Assembly (NCBI GenBank): GCA_026981935.1
Contig: JALSIC010000032.1
Coordinates: 1-45,437, forward strand
DNA from: Gammaproteobacteria bacterium
GTDB taxonomy: Bacteria > Pseudomonadota > Gammaproteobacteria > SZUA-140
DNA: 45,437 nucleotides
Reading direction: 5' to 3'
Below, piece by piece: positions 20,140 to 27,451 of this stretch. The position numbers and the translations under genes were made by a program. The first letter of the stretch is position 1; every line of letters begins with the position of its first letter. The notes under the pieces were generated by a model, which worked only from the letters and a program-made list of their open reading frames with translations, had not been told where the DNA came from and searched no databases.

Positions 20140-20403
20140 CCAGGACAATCGATAGTAAAGCGGCATTCAGAGCAACCCAGGCGTTCCGGATCAAGGCGCG
20201 GCCCGCCGGGAATGGCTGGCGCCCTTTCCAAGGGTCGCAACACCGAGCCGAAACGCCCGGGGCGCTCCCTCCGGGCGGGCGGTAGGGCGGCCATTCGCGG
20301 TGTTGCAGCGGCTTGCCATAGGCATGCCATGGCGGCGCCACCGCGCCTTGCGACTGGCCGCCCGACCACCCGCTGAAGGTCGCTTTACTATCGATTGTCT
20401 TAG
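20140..20403. mobile_element. MITE-A copy 1 (IS630/Tc1-like ends, TA-flanked)
   Basis: This 264-bp element has inverted ends: the right end reads inward CTAAGACAATCGATAGTAAA; the left end matches it with two changes in the first five bases. TA dinucleotides flank it at 20138-20139 and 20404-20405. The GC-rich interior is itself partly palindromic and has no plausible gene. A second full copy lies at 28636-28897, and an isolated end at 25662-25684. TA target duplications are characteristic of the IS630/Tc1-mariner group. The parent transposase is not in this window. Confidence 0.85.
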
Positions 20404-20577
20404 TATCATACCCTTCATCCCTGTATGTGGCGAGATACGCGCCAGAACGAATACGGTACGAATACGATCCGAAAAGGCCGCCTGGCCTCATGGCGGGGAA
20501 CAAAAACCGGGCCAGAAGCGTCTCCTGGTAGACTGTGGGAGTCAGCAGTCTGTCAAGCCCTCTGAGATTTGAGAGTG
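20404..20577. other. Unassigned intergenic stretch
   Basis: Between MITE-A and repeat R2 I see no gene. It contains short near-repeats (GAATACGGTACGAATACGAT). Its AAAAGGCCGCC block resembles sequence near 26190, a possible remnant of another dispersed repeat. Confidence 0.4.
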
Positions 20578-20850
20578 ATTTTACCTGTATACATGACATG
20601 AGCAGCCCCATGGGGCGAAACGGCTGCCATTTCGAGCGCAGCGGGAAATGACAGTATCCCTGTCATTCCGAGCGCAGCGAGGAATCTTGGGAGGCAGAGG
20701 GACAGGATTTCTCCCTTCGGTCGAAATGACAAGGAGATGTAGTCGAAATAACAGGGAGATGCAGTAGAAGCGACAAGGAGATACCGCACATCGGAACCTG
20801 ACTCCAGGCTGCACGAGGGCCGTCACTCAATAATGCAAGTCTCGATGGTT
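20578..20850 (+). repeat. Dispersed composite repeat, locus R2 first element
   Basis: This is one complete element of the composite repeat. Its 5' end (TTACCTGTATACATGACATG, then CCCCATGGGG) resembles the 5' end of R6 near 45067. Paired hairpin arms (ATTCC..GGAAT, ATTTC..GAAAT) and short 'AATGACAAGGAGAT' repeats follow. The 3' end GGGCCGTCACTCAATAATGC recurs about 240 bases later. Confidence 0.75.
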
Positions 20851-21092
20851 AAGGTCATGAGCTTCAGTCAGGGTTTGTCGTTCCAGGCAAGGCTTGTCAT
20901 CCAGGTGACGGCTGACCATCCGAGTGACGGCTGTCATTTCGAGCGCAGCGAGAAATCTGGAGGCAGAGGGGCAGGATTTCTCCCTTCGGTCGAAATGACA
21001 AGGAGATGTAGTCGAAATGACAAGGAGATACCGCACATCGGAACCTGACTCCAGGCTGCACGAGGGCCGTCACTCAATAATGCAAGTCTCAA
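20851..21092 (+). repeat. Dispersed composite repeat, locus R2 second element
   Basis: This second element sits head-to-tail with the first. Its 5' end (TCATGAGCTTCAGTCAGGGT, then TTGTCGTTCCAGG) matches the 5' ends of R4 (near 28910) and R5 (near 33945, inverted). Its last ~85 bases are almost identical to the end of the first element. Confidence 0.8.
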
Positions 21093-21120
21093 AATAAGAC
21101 CATACAGTACAGTTTTCACC

Positions 21121-21170
21121 CCCGGCTACATCCTCTCCTTCCCTCCCCCCCTCTGTAGCCGGGTTTTTTT
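21121..21170 (+). terminator. Orphan rho-independent terminator
   Basis: CCCGGCTACA (21121-21130) pairs perfectly with TGTAGCCGGG (21154-21163) around a 23-base polypyrimidine loop and is followed by seven T residues on the plus strand. The nearest upstream plus-strand gene is the tRNA about 1 kb away, so the transcript it ends is unknown. The minus-strand NUDIX gene ends just beyond it but would lack the T-tract. Confidence 0.75.
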
Positions 21171-21180
21171 CTCCCCGTTC

Positions 21181-21762
21181 TCATCTGGCCTGATCTTCTC
21201 CGGCCATCTTTTCTCTGGCCAATTTTCCCCGGGCAAGGGGCGGCAAGGCTTCGTGATGAGCGGCCCGATGCAGTGCGGCGATGCTCTTGGCGTCCGCAAG
21301 TCGGCCGTCCAGCGTCCAGGCCAGGACATCGACAAAAGGCAGCCAGTGACGCTCGAAGAACTCCCCCTTCTCCTGCGGCACCGTGACAGCCTTCAGCTTC
21401 GTGGCCAGATAGAGATGGATACGCTCATCGAATACGCCCGGTGATGACACGATGCCGCCCAGCTCGTGCCAGACCGCGGCTTCAACTGCGGCTTCTTCCG
21501 CCAGCTCACGTCTTGCCGTGTTCAGCGGCGGCTCGTCGTGATCGATCTTGCCCGCCGGCAGTTCCCAGCACCAGGCATCCAGCACGGGCCGGTACTGGCG
21601 CAACAGGCAGACCCTGCCCGTCTCGTCCACGGCAACGACGGCGGCACCCCCAGGGTGACGCACACATTCCATCTCCAGGAGACTCCCATCGGGCATGGAA
21701 ACCGTGGCCACCTCGAGCGCCACGATACGTCCCTCATAGATACGACGCCTATTCCCCGGCAT
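21181..21762 (-). CDS. NUDIX hydrolase, ADP-ribose pyrophosphatase type
   Basis: The product (193 aa) probably hydrolyses ADP-ribose or related nucleotide diphosphate sugars. It has the NudF-like N-terminus RRRIYEGRIVALEVATV, CVRHPGGAAVVAVDE, LLRQYRPVLDAWCWELPAGKID and the Nudix box with its REL.EE core (GKIDHDEPP..RRELAEEAA); an Ala replaces the usual Gly near the end of the box. SSPGVFDERIHLYLA is typical of ADP-ribose pyrophosphatases. ATG 21762 with AGAGAAG just upstream is preferred; ATG 21774 is an alternative. It overlaps the GlcG-like gene by 14 bases. Confidence 0.85.
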   Translation of the reverse strand: MPGNRRRIYEGRIVALEVATVSMPDGSLLEMECVRHPGGAAVVAVDETGRVCLLRQYRPVLDAWCWELPAGKIDHDEPPLNTARRELAEEAAVEAAVWHELGGIVSSPGVFDERIHLYLATKLKAVTVPQEKGEFFERHWLPFVDVLAWTLDGRLADAKSIAALHRAAHHEALPPLARGKLAREKMAGEDQAR

Positions 21763-22297
21763 CTTCTCTGGCATCGCTGTCAGCGCTCTGCGCTTCGTAG
21801 GGATGGGCCCCGATGCGCAGCAGACCCGCGCGGGCACAGTGTTCGTCGAGATGGGCCCCGGGCGCACCGCCCACCCCGATGCCACCCACCACCTCGTCAC
21901 CAAAGCGGACGGGCAGGCCACCGCCGAGAATGAGAATGGACTCGTTCATGTCGCGCAGCCCCTGAAGTTGGGGCAGCCGTGCGATGAGGGCTGCGAACTT
22001 CATTGTGGGTTCGCGCATGCTGGCCGCGGTATAGGCCTTGCGGCGGCTGCTGTCCACGGTGTGGACGCCGGCGCCGTCGTCGCGAAGCAGGACCCGCAGC
22101 ACACCGCTGCGGTCAACCACTGCCACGCTGACGCGGTAGCCGTCACGGCGACACTGTGCCAGGGCCTCGGCAGCCGCCTCGCGGGCCATGGCCAGGGGCA
22201 GGACGGACTGGGTCACCAGTTTGTTGTCACTCCAGGCCGGCGCCGCCATGGCACCCATCACACCTGCCAACAGAACGATACAGATTTTGTTCCACAT
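21749..22297 (-). CDS. Secreted GlcG/HbpS-family heme-binding-like protein
   Basis: The 182-aa product has a signal peptide (MWNKICIVLLAGVMGAMAAPAWS) and one GlcG/HbpS domain: LAMAREAAAEALAQCRRDGYRVSVAVVDRSGVLRV, DSSRRKAYTAA, GGGLPVRFGDEVVGGIGVGGAPG. Members bind heme or degrade cobalamin-like ligands, and many are uncharacterised; the ligand cannot be read here. GAGGAGAG eight bases before ATG 22297 fixes the start and rejects the longer frame. It overlaps the downstream NUDIX gene. Confidence 0.85.
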   Translation of the reverse strand: MWNKICIVLLAGVMGAMAAPAWSDNKLVTQSVLPLAMAREAAAEALAQCRRDGYRVSVAVVDRSGVLRVLLRDDGAGVHTVDSSRRKAYTAASMREPTMKFAALIARLPQLQGLRDMNESILILGGGLPVRFGDEVVGGIGVGGAPGAHLDEHCARAGLLRIGAHPYEAQSADSDAREDAGE

Positions 22298-22335
22298 AGC
22301 CGCTCTCCTCTCCTCAGCGACGGACACCTTCGCGT

Positions 22336-22596
22336 TCACGCGCTTCCCCCTCCGGTTTCTCCTTCGGTTACCGGGTCGATGGCGGGCCCCAGAATGAAAT
22401 CCAGGGGGATAAAACCCCGTGCCTCCAGGGCCTGGGACAGATCCTCCCAGTCCCAACAGCCATTACGCTCCTGCACCTCGGCCATTACCGCCGTGACGTG
22501 ACGATAGGCCTCCTGACGCTCGTAGTCCGGCGGCACGCGGAGCAAGCGCAGATGACGGGTTTGCGCAGCAGGCAGAATCATGAATGTTTCACACAT
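22336..22596 (-). CDS. Small protein of unknown function
   Basis: The 86-aa product is soluble and rich in charged residues (PPDYERQEAYRHVTAVMAEVQERNGCWDWEDLSQALEA is the longest structured-looking part, about residues 22-60). I do not recognise the family. GAGGA eight bases before ATG 22596 supports the first Met over ATG 22581. It is 38 bases upstream of the GlcG-like gene and probably co-transcribed. Confidence 0.65.
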   Translation of the reverse strand: MCETFMILPAAQTRHLRLLRVPPDYERQEAYRHVTAVMAEVQERNGCWDWEDLSQALEARGFIPLDFILGPAIDPVTEGETGGGSA

Positions 22597-22683
22597 ATTA
22601 AACGTCCTCGTTGTTGTCCTTACGCCCGCGAGTGTAGAATACTCCCGCCATATTCCACAATAATTATGTGGTAATACGCGGGC

Positions 22684-23238
22684 TCATTGCCGGGGCCGCT
22701 GACCATAGGCTTCGTCGAAGACGGCCTCCAGTCCGGGATGCACACCACGCATCCGGTCCACAACAGACCTTGCCCAGTCGAAATAGCGCTGGCGTCGCGC
22801 CAGGCTCCAGCCCACCGGTGGACTGGTGGCGATGTCGCGCAGATTACAGATCTTGTCTGCGAGTTTCACCAGCTTGGCAGCCTCGCTGGCCTCGGCCGCC
22901 GCCTCCACCTGCCGGCGTTTTCGTTCCTCGGCGGGCAACCCCTTGTCGTCGCTCACCTCGCTCACGATGCGTGCGATTTCCTCGCCGAATTCCCGCGCCA
23001 GTTCATCCCGGGTGGTTTCGGTATCCTCCAGCGTGTCATGGAGAATTGCAGCACATAGTACGACAGGATCATGAACGCCGCCCTCGTTGCACAAGACATG
23101 GGCCAGCGCGATGGGATGATTGATATAGGGGGATGCCTCGGGATCCTTGCGGCGCTGGTCGCGATGCTTTCGGGCGGCAAAACTCAAGGCGCGAAAGATC
23201 AGCGCCAGATCAGGGACATCCTGGAATTGCGGGGTCAT
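22684..23238 (-). CDS. HD-domain hydrolase (MESH1-like, SpoT-type fold)
   Basis: The 184-aa product has the small RelA/SpoT-like HD hydrolase pattern: ALSFAARKHRDQRRKD, YINHPIALAHVL, ILHDTLEDTETTRDEL with the HD and ED residues, LVKLADKICNLRDI, and YFDWARSVVDRM. Members with this layout hydrolyse ppGpp or NADPH in other organisms; the substrate here is inferred only. ATG 23238 is preferred; an upstream GTG at 23289 would add 17 residues with no family support. Confidence 0.82.
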   Translation of the reverse strand: MTPQFQDVPDLALIFRALSFAARKHRDQRRKDPEASPYINHPIALAHVLCNEGGVHDPVVLCAAILHDTLEDTETTRDELAREFGEEIARIVSEVSDDKGLPAEERKRRQVEAAAEASEAAKLVKLADKICNLRDIATSPPVGWSLARRQRYFDWARSVVDRMRGVHPGLEAVFDEAYGQRPRQ

Positions 23239-23676
23239 GAATTGCTGCGCCTGTCGAGGGTGGACATGAGGATAATCCCCTGATGTCACAGATCGAAAAC
23301 CTTAGATGGCCGGCTGCCGGCCATACAGAAATGGCCATTGTACTAGGTGCTGCATCAACAAGGCCACAGGCGCCCTGCAAAGACAGCAGGGATCACCGGA
23401 CATCGTCCTTTATTTTTCTCTTCAGTAAGACATTGTTTTCTGACAAGATATGAATGGTCTCATAATTGTCCATATCAGAATGTGTAGCCCGGATGGAGCG
23501 GAACGTAATCCGGGTGCGGGGGGTTGCCGGCTGGTTTCCTGGATTGCGCTCTTGCAGCGCTTCATCCAGGCTGCCGTACCGGCGTGCCAACAGTCGGACC
23601 ATGTCCATTCAACTACGAGACTCTCAGCAAGTGGGGGCACTGAGAACAGAGGTTGGAAAATGAGGAGAGAGCCTGG
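23239..23676. other. Intergenic region with a palindrome
   Basis: No convincing gene. It contains CCCTGC-7-GCAGGG near 23374 and the REP-like palindrome at 23484-23514. The minus-strand frame 23393-23608 runs through that palindrome and is rejected. Confidence 0.5.
23484..23514. repeat. REP-like palindrome (GTAGCCCGGATGGAGCG type)
   Basis: CCCGGAT (23488-23494) pairs with ATCCGGG (23508-23514) around GGAGCGGAACGTA. This motif is a common intergenic repeat in gammaproteobacteria. One copy is seen here. Confidence 0.7.
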
Positions 23677-24372
23677 ATGACAGCGGGCAGCATGACCGGC
23701 AGTGGTCCACAGCGCGTACGGCACTTTCCACCCAATGAAGGGGGGCGGGATTTTGTGGTCGGAGATATCCACGGTGAATTTTCCCGTGTCCAGGAAGCCC
23801 TGGATGCCCTGCGTTTCGATCCACAGGTGGACCGTCTGTTCTGTACCGGCGACCTGATTGACCGGGGACCCTGTTCATCCGCCGTCCTGGAATGGCTGAA
23901 CCGGCCCTGGTTCCACAGTGTACGGGGCAATCATGAAGACATGCTGCTCAGCGCAGGGGGGGATACGACCAAGCTGGCATGGTGGCTGCGCTGCAACGGG
24001 GGGGAATGGTGGCTGGCCGTCGACGAACAGCAGCGCAGGGCCTGTCTCGCCGCCTTCGAGGCACTGCCCCTGGCCCTGGACATTGACGTCGGCCGGGGAC
24101 GGGTGGGCATCCTCCATGCCGATGCGCCCCCCTGGCTGGACTGGGCCGGCCTGTGCGGCGCCCTGACGGCCGGTGACAGGGATCTGCAGCAATATGTCCT
24201 GTGGGAACGACGCCGCATCTCCTTCATGGATCGCCAGACCGTCGCCGGCATCATCAAGATCTATTGCGGCCACACGCCGCTCGCCCGGCCCCGCCTGCTG
24301 GGCAATGTCCATTTCATCGATACCGGTATCTGTTACGGCGGTGAGGTGATGATTCTGCCGCTGGCACCTTGA
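23677..24372 (+). CDS. PrpA/PphA-like serine/threonine protein phosphatase (metallophosphoesterase)
   Basis: The 231-aa product has all core metallophosphoesterase motifs: FVVGDIHGEFSRV, CTGDLIDRGPCSSAV, VRGNHEDMLL, a His in GILHADAPPW, and YCGHTPLARP. Length and motif spacing match bacterial PrpA/PphA phosphatases, which dephosphorylate proteins or dinucleoside polyphosphates. GAGGAGA about eight bases before ATG 23677 sets the start; ATG 23653 and ATG 23692 are possible but have poorer context. It stands alone between an intergenic palindrome and convergent small genes. Confidence 0.88.
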   Translation: MTAGSMTGSGPQRVRHFPPNEGGRDFVVGDIHGEFSRVQEALDALRFDPQVDRLFCTGDLIDRGPCSSAVLEWLNRPWFHSVRGNHEDMLLSAGGDTTKLAWWLRCNGGEWWLAVDEQQRRACLAAFEALPLALDIDVGRGRVGILHADAPPWLDWAGLCGALTAGDRDLQQYVLWERRRISFMDRQTVAGIIKIYCGHTPLARPRLLGNVHFIDTGICYGGEVMILPLAP

Positions 24373-24386
24373 GTCCTGCCCCTGTA

Positions 24387-24602
24387 TCAGGCATCCAGGT
24401 CGGGAATGAGCCGGCTCTCCAGGTGAGATATCATATCCTTGAGCAGCAGTTTGCGTTTCTTCAGGCGCCGCAGGAGCAGTTGATCCACATGTCCTTCGCG
24501 CTGCAGGCGGTGAATGATCTCATCCAGATCCCGGTGCTCGATGCGCAGTGTCTGCAGACGCGCCCTGATGGCCTGTTCTTCTTCAGAAAGCATGCCGGCC
24601 AT
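24387..24602 (-). CDS. DUF465 (YdcH-like) small helical protein
   Basis: The 71-aa product is almost entirely charged helix and matches the YdcH pattern: a central HRDLDEIIHRLQ, then LLLRRLKKRKLLLKDMISHLE. Function in the family is unknown. ATG 24602 is taken; ATG 24593 is three codons later. It follows a membrane-protein gene after 17 bases. Confidence 0.82.
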   Translation of the reverse strand: MAGMLSEEEQAIRARLQTLRIEHRDLDEIIHRLQREGHVDQLLLRRLKKRKLLLKDMISHLESRLIPDLDA

Positions 24603-24619
24603 TCTATCCCGACGCCACG

Positions 24620-25021
24620 TCAGAATGGGAGCTTCAGCCAGTACATGACGATGCCGGCCAGGGAAATCAGCCCCAGGGACAGGAGATAAATCCGGTAATG
24701 ATCGTCGCGGCGCCGCCGGCGCCGGCTGTTGAGCCACAGGCCTGCCAGGCTGAGCACCAGCCCCATGATCATGAGATAGAAGATGTAGCGCACCAGCTCC
24801 AGGTCCCAGTACTGGCGCAACACCACCGGGATACCCAGGCGACGGAACAGCTCAGGATCGATGAAACTCTCTTCGGGGCGCGCCCGCTCGAACAGGGCCA
24901 GGGCGCTGAACATCAACAGCCAGCCACTCACCCCCAGCACGCGCATCATGGAAAGCCAGGCGTCCGCCCCACGCCGGCGTTCGCGGAAAATATCCCTGGG
25001 CCTCAATACGTCCCTGCGCAT
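24620..25021 (-). CDS. Small integral membrane protein, function unknown
   Basis: The 133-aa product has three predicted membrane segments, about residues 27-46 (VLGVSGWLLMFSALALF), 78-98 (YIFYLMIMGLVLSLAGLWL) and 111-130 (IYLLSLGLISLAGIVMYWL). An RRRRRR patch follows the second. GGAGGGA seven bases before the ATG supports the start. It overlaps the PilZ gene by 19 bases, so the two are likely co-expressed. Confidence 0.75.
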   Translation of the reverse strand: MRRDVLRPRDIFRERRRGADAWLSMMRVLGVSGWLLMFSALALFERARPEESFIDPELFRRLGIPVVLRQYWDLELVRYIFYLMIMGLVLSLAGLWLNSRRRRRRDDHYRIYLLSLGLISLAGIVMYWLKLPF

Positions 25022-25365
25022 GGCGTCGTCCCTCCGGCTGCGGATTCGTCACACACCTGCAGCCCGAATCCCTCGCTGTCGATGCGCACCACCCGCATCC
25101 GCACCACCGGGGACATCTCGGCAATACCCGTGATCTGGACGCCCACTTCTCTTCCCAGGGGAGGCGGGGGATGTCCCCGCACCAGTATGAACATGCCACC
25201 GTGGGAGATGTCGCGCGTCCGGTATCGACGCACGTCCTGCCCGTCATCGACCCGGATCTCCAGAGCGATGACGGTACGGGGGTGACGCCGGCGGTCCGCA
25301 TCACCCGCGGGCGGGCCCGGTGACGTGCCTGCCGGAAGAAACCGATTCTGCTGCCAGCCTGACAT
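25003..25365 (-). CDS. PilZ-domain protein (probable c-di-GMP receptor)
   Basis: The 120-aa product has one PilZ domain with the RxxxR motif in DRRRHPRTV and the D/NxSxxG motif as DISHGG, both needed to bind cyclic di-GMP. A short N-terminal segment (SGWQQNRFLPAGTSPGPP) is unstructured. The start at ATG 25365 is chosen for length; no strong ribosome-binding site was seen and the frame is open further upstream. A diguanylate cyclase gene lies about 9 kb away. Confidence 0.82.
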   Translation of the reverse strand: MSGWQQNRFLPAGTSPGPPAGDADRRRHPRTVIALEIRVDDGQDVRRYRTRDISHGGMFILVRGHPPPPLGREVGVQITGIAEMSPVVRMRVVRIDSEGFGLQVCDESAAGGTTPCAGTY

Positions 25366-25661
25366 ACCGTTTATATCGACCGCTGCAGGCACTTGATTAG
25401 GCTGGAAAACCCGGCTTTGGCCTACCGGTCCTGGCCACCACCATGGCCGCAGACCGGCGCCTCTCTCCTCACAAGCCGGCAACAAGGGGCTGAGCGACAA
25501 GCTCACGCTGCAAGGAGTCTGTCGGATTCAGGGAGCATGGCGGGAGGACAAGAACGAATCTTCCCGATTTCGAGGCGCATCGTGGAACCACGCAACGAGA
25601 AATCGGGAAGATTCGGGCCGCTCTCCCACCCGCACAGTAGATAAGTCCGAAAGACTCCTCC

Positions 25662-25684
25662 CTAAGACAATCGATAGTAAAGCG
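25662..25684 (+). mobile_element. Isolated end of MITE-A
   Basis: CTAAGACAATCGATAGTAAA plus GCG matches the terminal inverted repeat of MITE-A exactly, but there is no partner end and no flanking TA. Composite repeat R3 follows directly, so the rest of the element was lost or replaced. Confidence 0.75.
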
Positions 25685-25685
25685 G

Positions 25686-25868
25686 CTGCCATTTCGATCA
25701 CCACCCTGTCATTTCGCATCCTGTCATTTCGACCCCCGCCCTGTCATTTCGACCCCCGCCCTGTCATTTCGACCGAAGGGAGAAATCCTGTCCCACTGCC
25801 TCCCAAGATTCCTCGCTGCGCTCGGAATGACAGGGATACTGTCATTTCCCGCTGCGCTCGAAATGACA
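25686..25868 (-). repeat. Dispersed composite repeat, locus R3
   Basis: Inverted relative to R1 and R2: four 'CTGTCATTTCGACCCCCGC'-type tandem units are followed by the ATTTC and ATTCC hairpin arms and a half unit. The conserved outer ends are absent. Confidence 0.75.
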
Positions 25869-25875
25869 AGAGAGC

Positions 25876-26025
25876 CTCTGATTAATTCTGGGCCGGATGG
25901 ATGGTGAAATGAAATGTCCCGGCTCAAGGCGCAACGCGCAGGCCATGGCAGCGCCCTGGTCAAGCTCTGCAACACCGGGACAGGGCATTTCAGACACCAG
26001 ACACCGGTTCACGAATTAATCAGAG
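25876..26025. mobile_element. MITE-B: 150-bp palindromic mini-element
   Basis: Perfect 13-base inverted ends CTCTGATTAATTC (25876-25888 and 26013-26025) enclose a second inner inverted pair, GAAATG..TGTCCCGG and CCGGGACA..CATTTC. There is no gene inside. Only one copy is in the window; no clear target duplication was found. Confidence 0.7.
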
Positions 26026-26203
26026 CTTCCCTAAGTCCGACAGACGCCAAGGGTCCAGGGATACCCGTCTCAACAAGTCGTGAGCTGAAAATCCGGGCCG
26101 GTATTTTCCCGGTATTTGACCTGCAAACTCCGAACCCGGTTTCTGCTGCACCGGGATCGTACCGGAAGCGAACTGGGATCGAATGGGATCGAAAAGGCGG
26201 CCC
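26026..26203. other. Unassigned intergenic stretch
   Basis: No gene seen. It contains a repeated CCGGTATTT and GGGATCG-rich sequence before the THX stop codon. The AAAAGGCGG segment resembles one near 20470. Confidence 0.4.
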
Positions 26204-26314
26204 TCAGGCTGCCCCCTTCCCCGTGCTGCCGCCCTTTTTCTTGCGAGGGCGTCGGCTGCCATAGGTTCCTCGCCAGATCTTGCCGCGCCGGGTGCGGCGG
26301 TCACCTTTACCCAT
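26204..26314 (-). CDS. 30S ribosomal protein THX (Sra/S31-like)
   Basis: This 36-aa, very basic protein begins [19 protein letters not shown] and continues [10 protein letters not shown], the signature of bacterial THX, which binds the head of the small ribosomal subunit. AAGGAGGT lies six bases before ATG 26314. The gene is easily missed because of its size. It ends in a short STGKGAA tail. It lies 76 bases downstream of the TraB-like gene. Confidence 0.92.
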   Translation of the reverse strand: MGKGDRRTRRGKIWRGTYGSRRPRKKKGGSTGKGAA

Positions 26315-26390
26315 TACATGACCTCCTTATTGCAACCAACGGAAAATAAAGAAAATACAATAATCGAGGCAGTACTGGCAAGCACAGCTC

Positions 26391-27395
26391 TCAGAACCGG
26401 TCGGCCCGATAACCCCGGCGCGTCAACAGACTCAGAATGCTCTTTTCCCCCAGGAGGTGGGCCGCCCCCACTATGACGAAATAGGTGCGGCGCTCTTCCA
26501 GCAGTCTTTCGATCTTCTCCGCCATCCTGACGTTGCGCCGGGTCAAGAAGACCTCGTACATCTCCCGCCCCGCCGCCGTGTCTTCGAAGCCTGCCTTGAG
26601 CAGTGCCTGCAAAGCCGCCGCATCTCCCCGCTGCCAGGCATCGAGCATGGCGCCGAAAAATTCTCCGCTGTGCTCCAGCTCATACAGCGACTGGCGCAGC
26701 AAGGCCCGCTGCACCTCAAAAGACAGATCATCGAACAAGCGCAGCTGTTCCTCCAGGGTCTCCAGTTCCATGACAGGCCTGCCCTCGGCCGAGGCACGCG
26801 CCAGGAAATGGGAATCGATGCCCCAGCGACTGTCGAAGCCGCTTTTCTGCAGTGCCGCCACGGCCAGGGTCATGGCCGCGAACCAGGGTTTCTGCCGCAC
26901 CAGCATCTCAAAGGGAATGCCCACTGCCGCCGCTGCCTCCCGCAGCTTCTGCCAGTCCGGGTCACTCAGGGCCTCGCGCAGGCTGCTGCCGTCCTGGTAG
27001 TTGCCCAGCGATGCCACGAGACGTGCCGTTGCCACGGGATCCAGGGCAGCCGTGTTGACCTCCACCACCAGCGCGTCGGCCTTTGCAAAGGCTGCATCGA
27101 TGACGGGTGGCAGGGGATACATGCGGTCGGTGCCGAAATGCACCGACCCCAGCAGATAGACCGTCGCCTCGCCCGAAGTCAGGCGCCAGAGGAAATGCCG
27201 CCCCTTTCCGGACGGTTCCAGCTTCCCCGCCCCCTCCCCACCCACAGAGGCCGTACAGGGGGTCTGTTGAAAGGTGACATGTCCCTTGTCATCGACACAG
27301 CGGAAGATCTTGGCCGCCTCCACCGAGGGCGCCTGCAACCCCCACAACAGGCAGACGACAAGCCAGCACCGGCAACGCATGATGTTTATCCGCAT
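26391..27395 (-). CDS. TraB/GumN-family protein with N-terminal DUF4124
   Basis: The 334-aa product has a signal peptide (about 1-27, RCRCWLVVCLLWGLQAPSVEA). A short DUF4124 domain (AKIFRCVDDKGHVTFQQTPC) follows, then a TraB/GumN domain from about residue 75. TraB/GumN hallmarks are LLGSVHFG near the start, ADALVVEVN, and VIVGAAHLLGEKSIL near the end; the two GxxH motifs suggest a metal-dependent activity. Fusion of DUF4124 to this domain is unusual to me. ATG 27395 with GGGAGA upstream is taken; ATG 27380 is an alternative. It is divergent from hslR. Confidence 0.82.
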   Translation of the reverse strand: MRINIMRCRCWLVVCLLWGLQAPSVEAAKIFRCVDDKGHVTFQQTPCTASVGGEGAGKLEPSGKGRHFLWRLTSGEATVYLLGSVHFGTDRMYPLPPVIDAAFAKADALVVEVNTAALDPVATARLVASLGNYQDGSSLREALSDPDWQKLREAAAAVGIPFEMLVRQKPWFAAMTLAVAALQKSGFDSRWGIDSHFLARASAEGRPVMELETLEEQLRLFDDLSFEVQRALLRQSLYELEHSGEFFGAMLDAWQRGDAAALQALLKAGFEDTAAGREMYEVFLTRRNVRMAEKIERLLEERRTYFVIVGAAHLLGEKSILSLLTRRGYRADRF

Positions 27396-27451
27396 CCCTC
27401 CATTCTCCCTTTTACCCTCGAAAGCGGCCGCGACACGCCCGCATTCCACTC

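Noticed and set aside
20114-20611. Minus-strand frames across MITE-A
   Set aside because: They arise from the GC-rich palindromic interior; the two MITE copies do not conserve a common protein.
23393-23608. 71-aa minus-strand frame
   Set aside because: Runs through the REP-like palindrome and shows no family features or ribosome-binding site.
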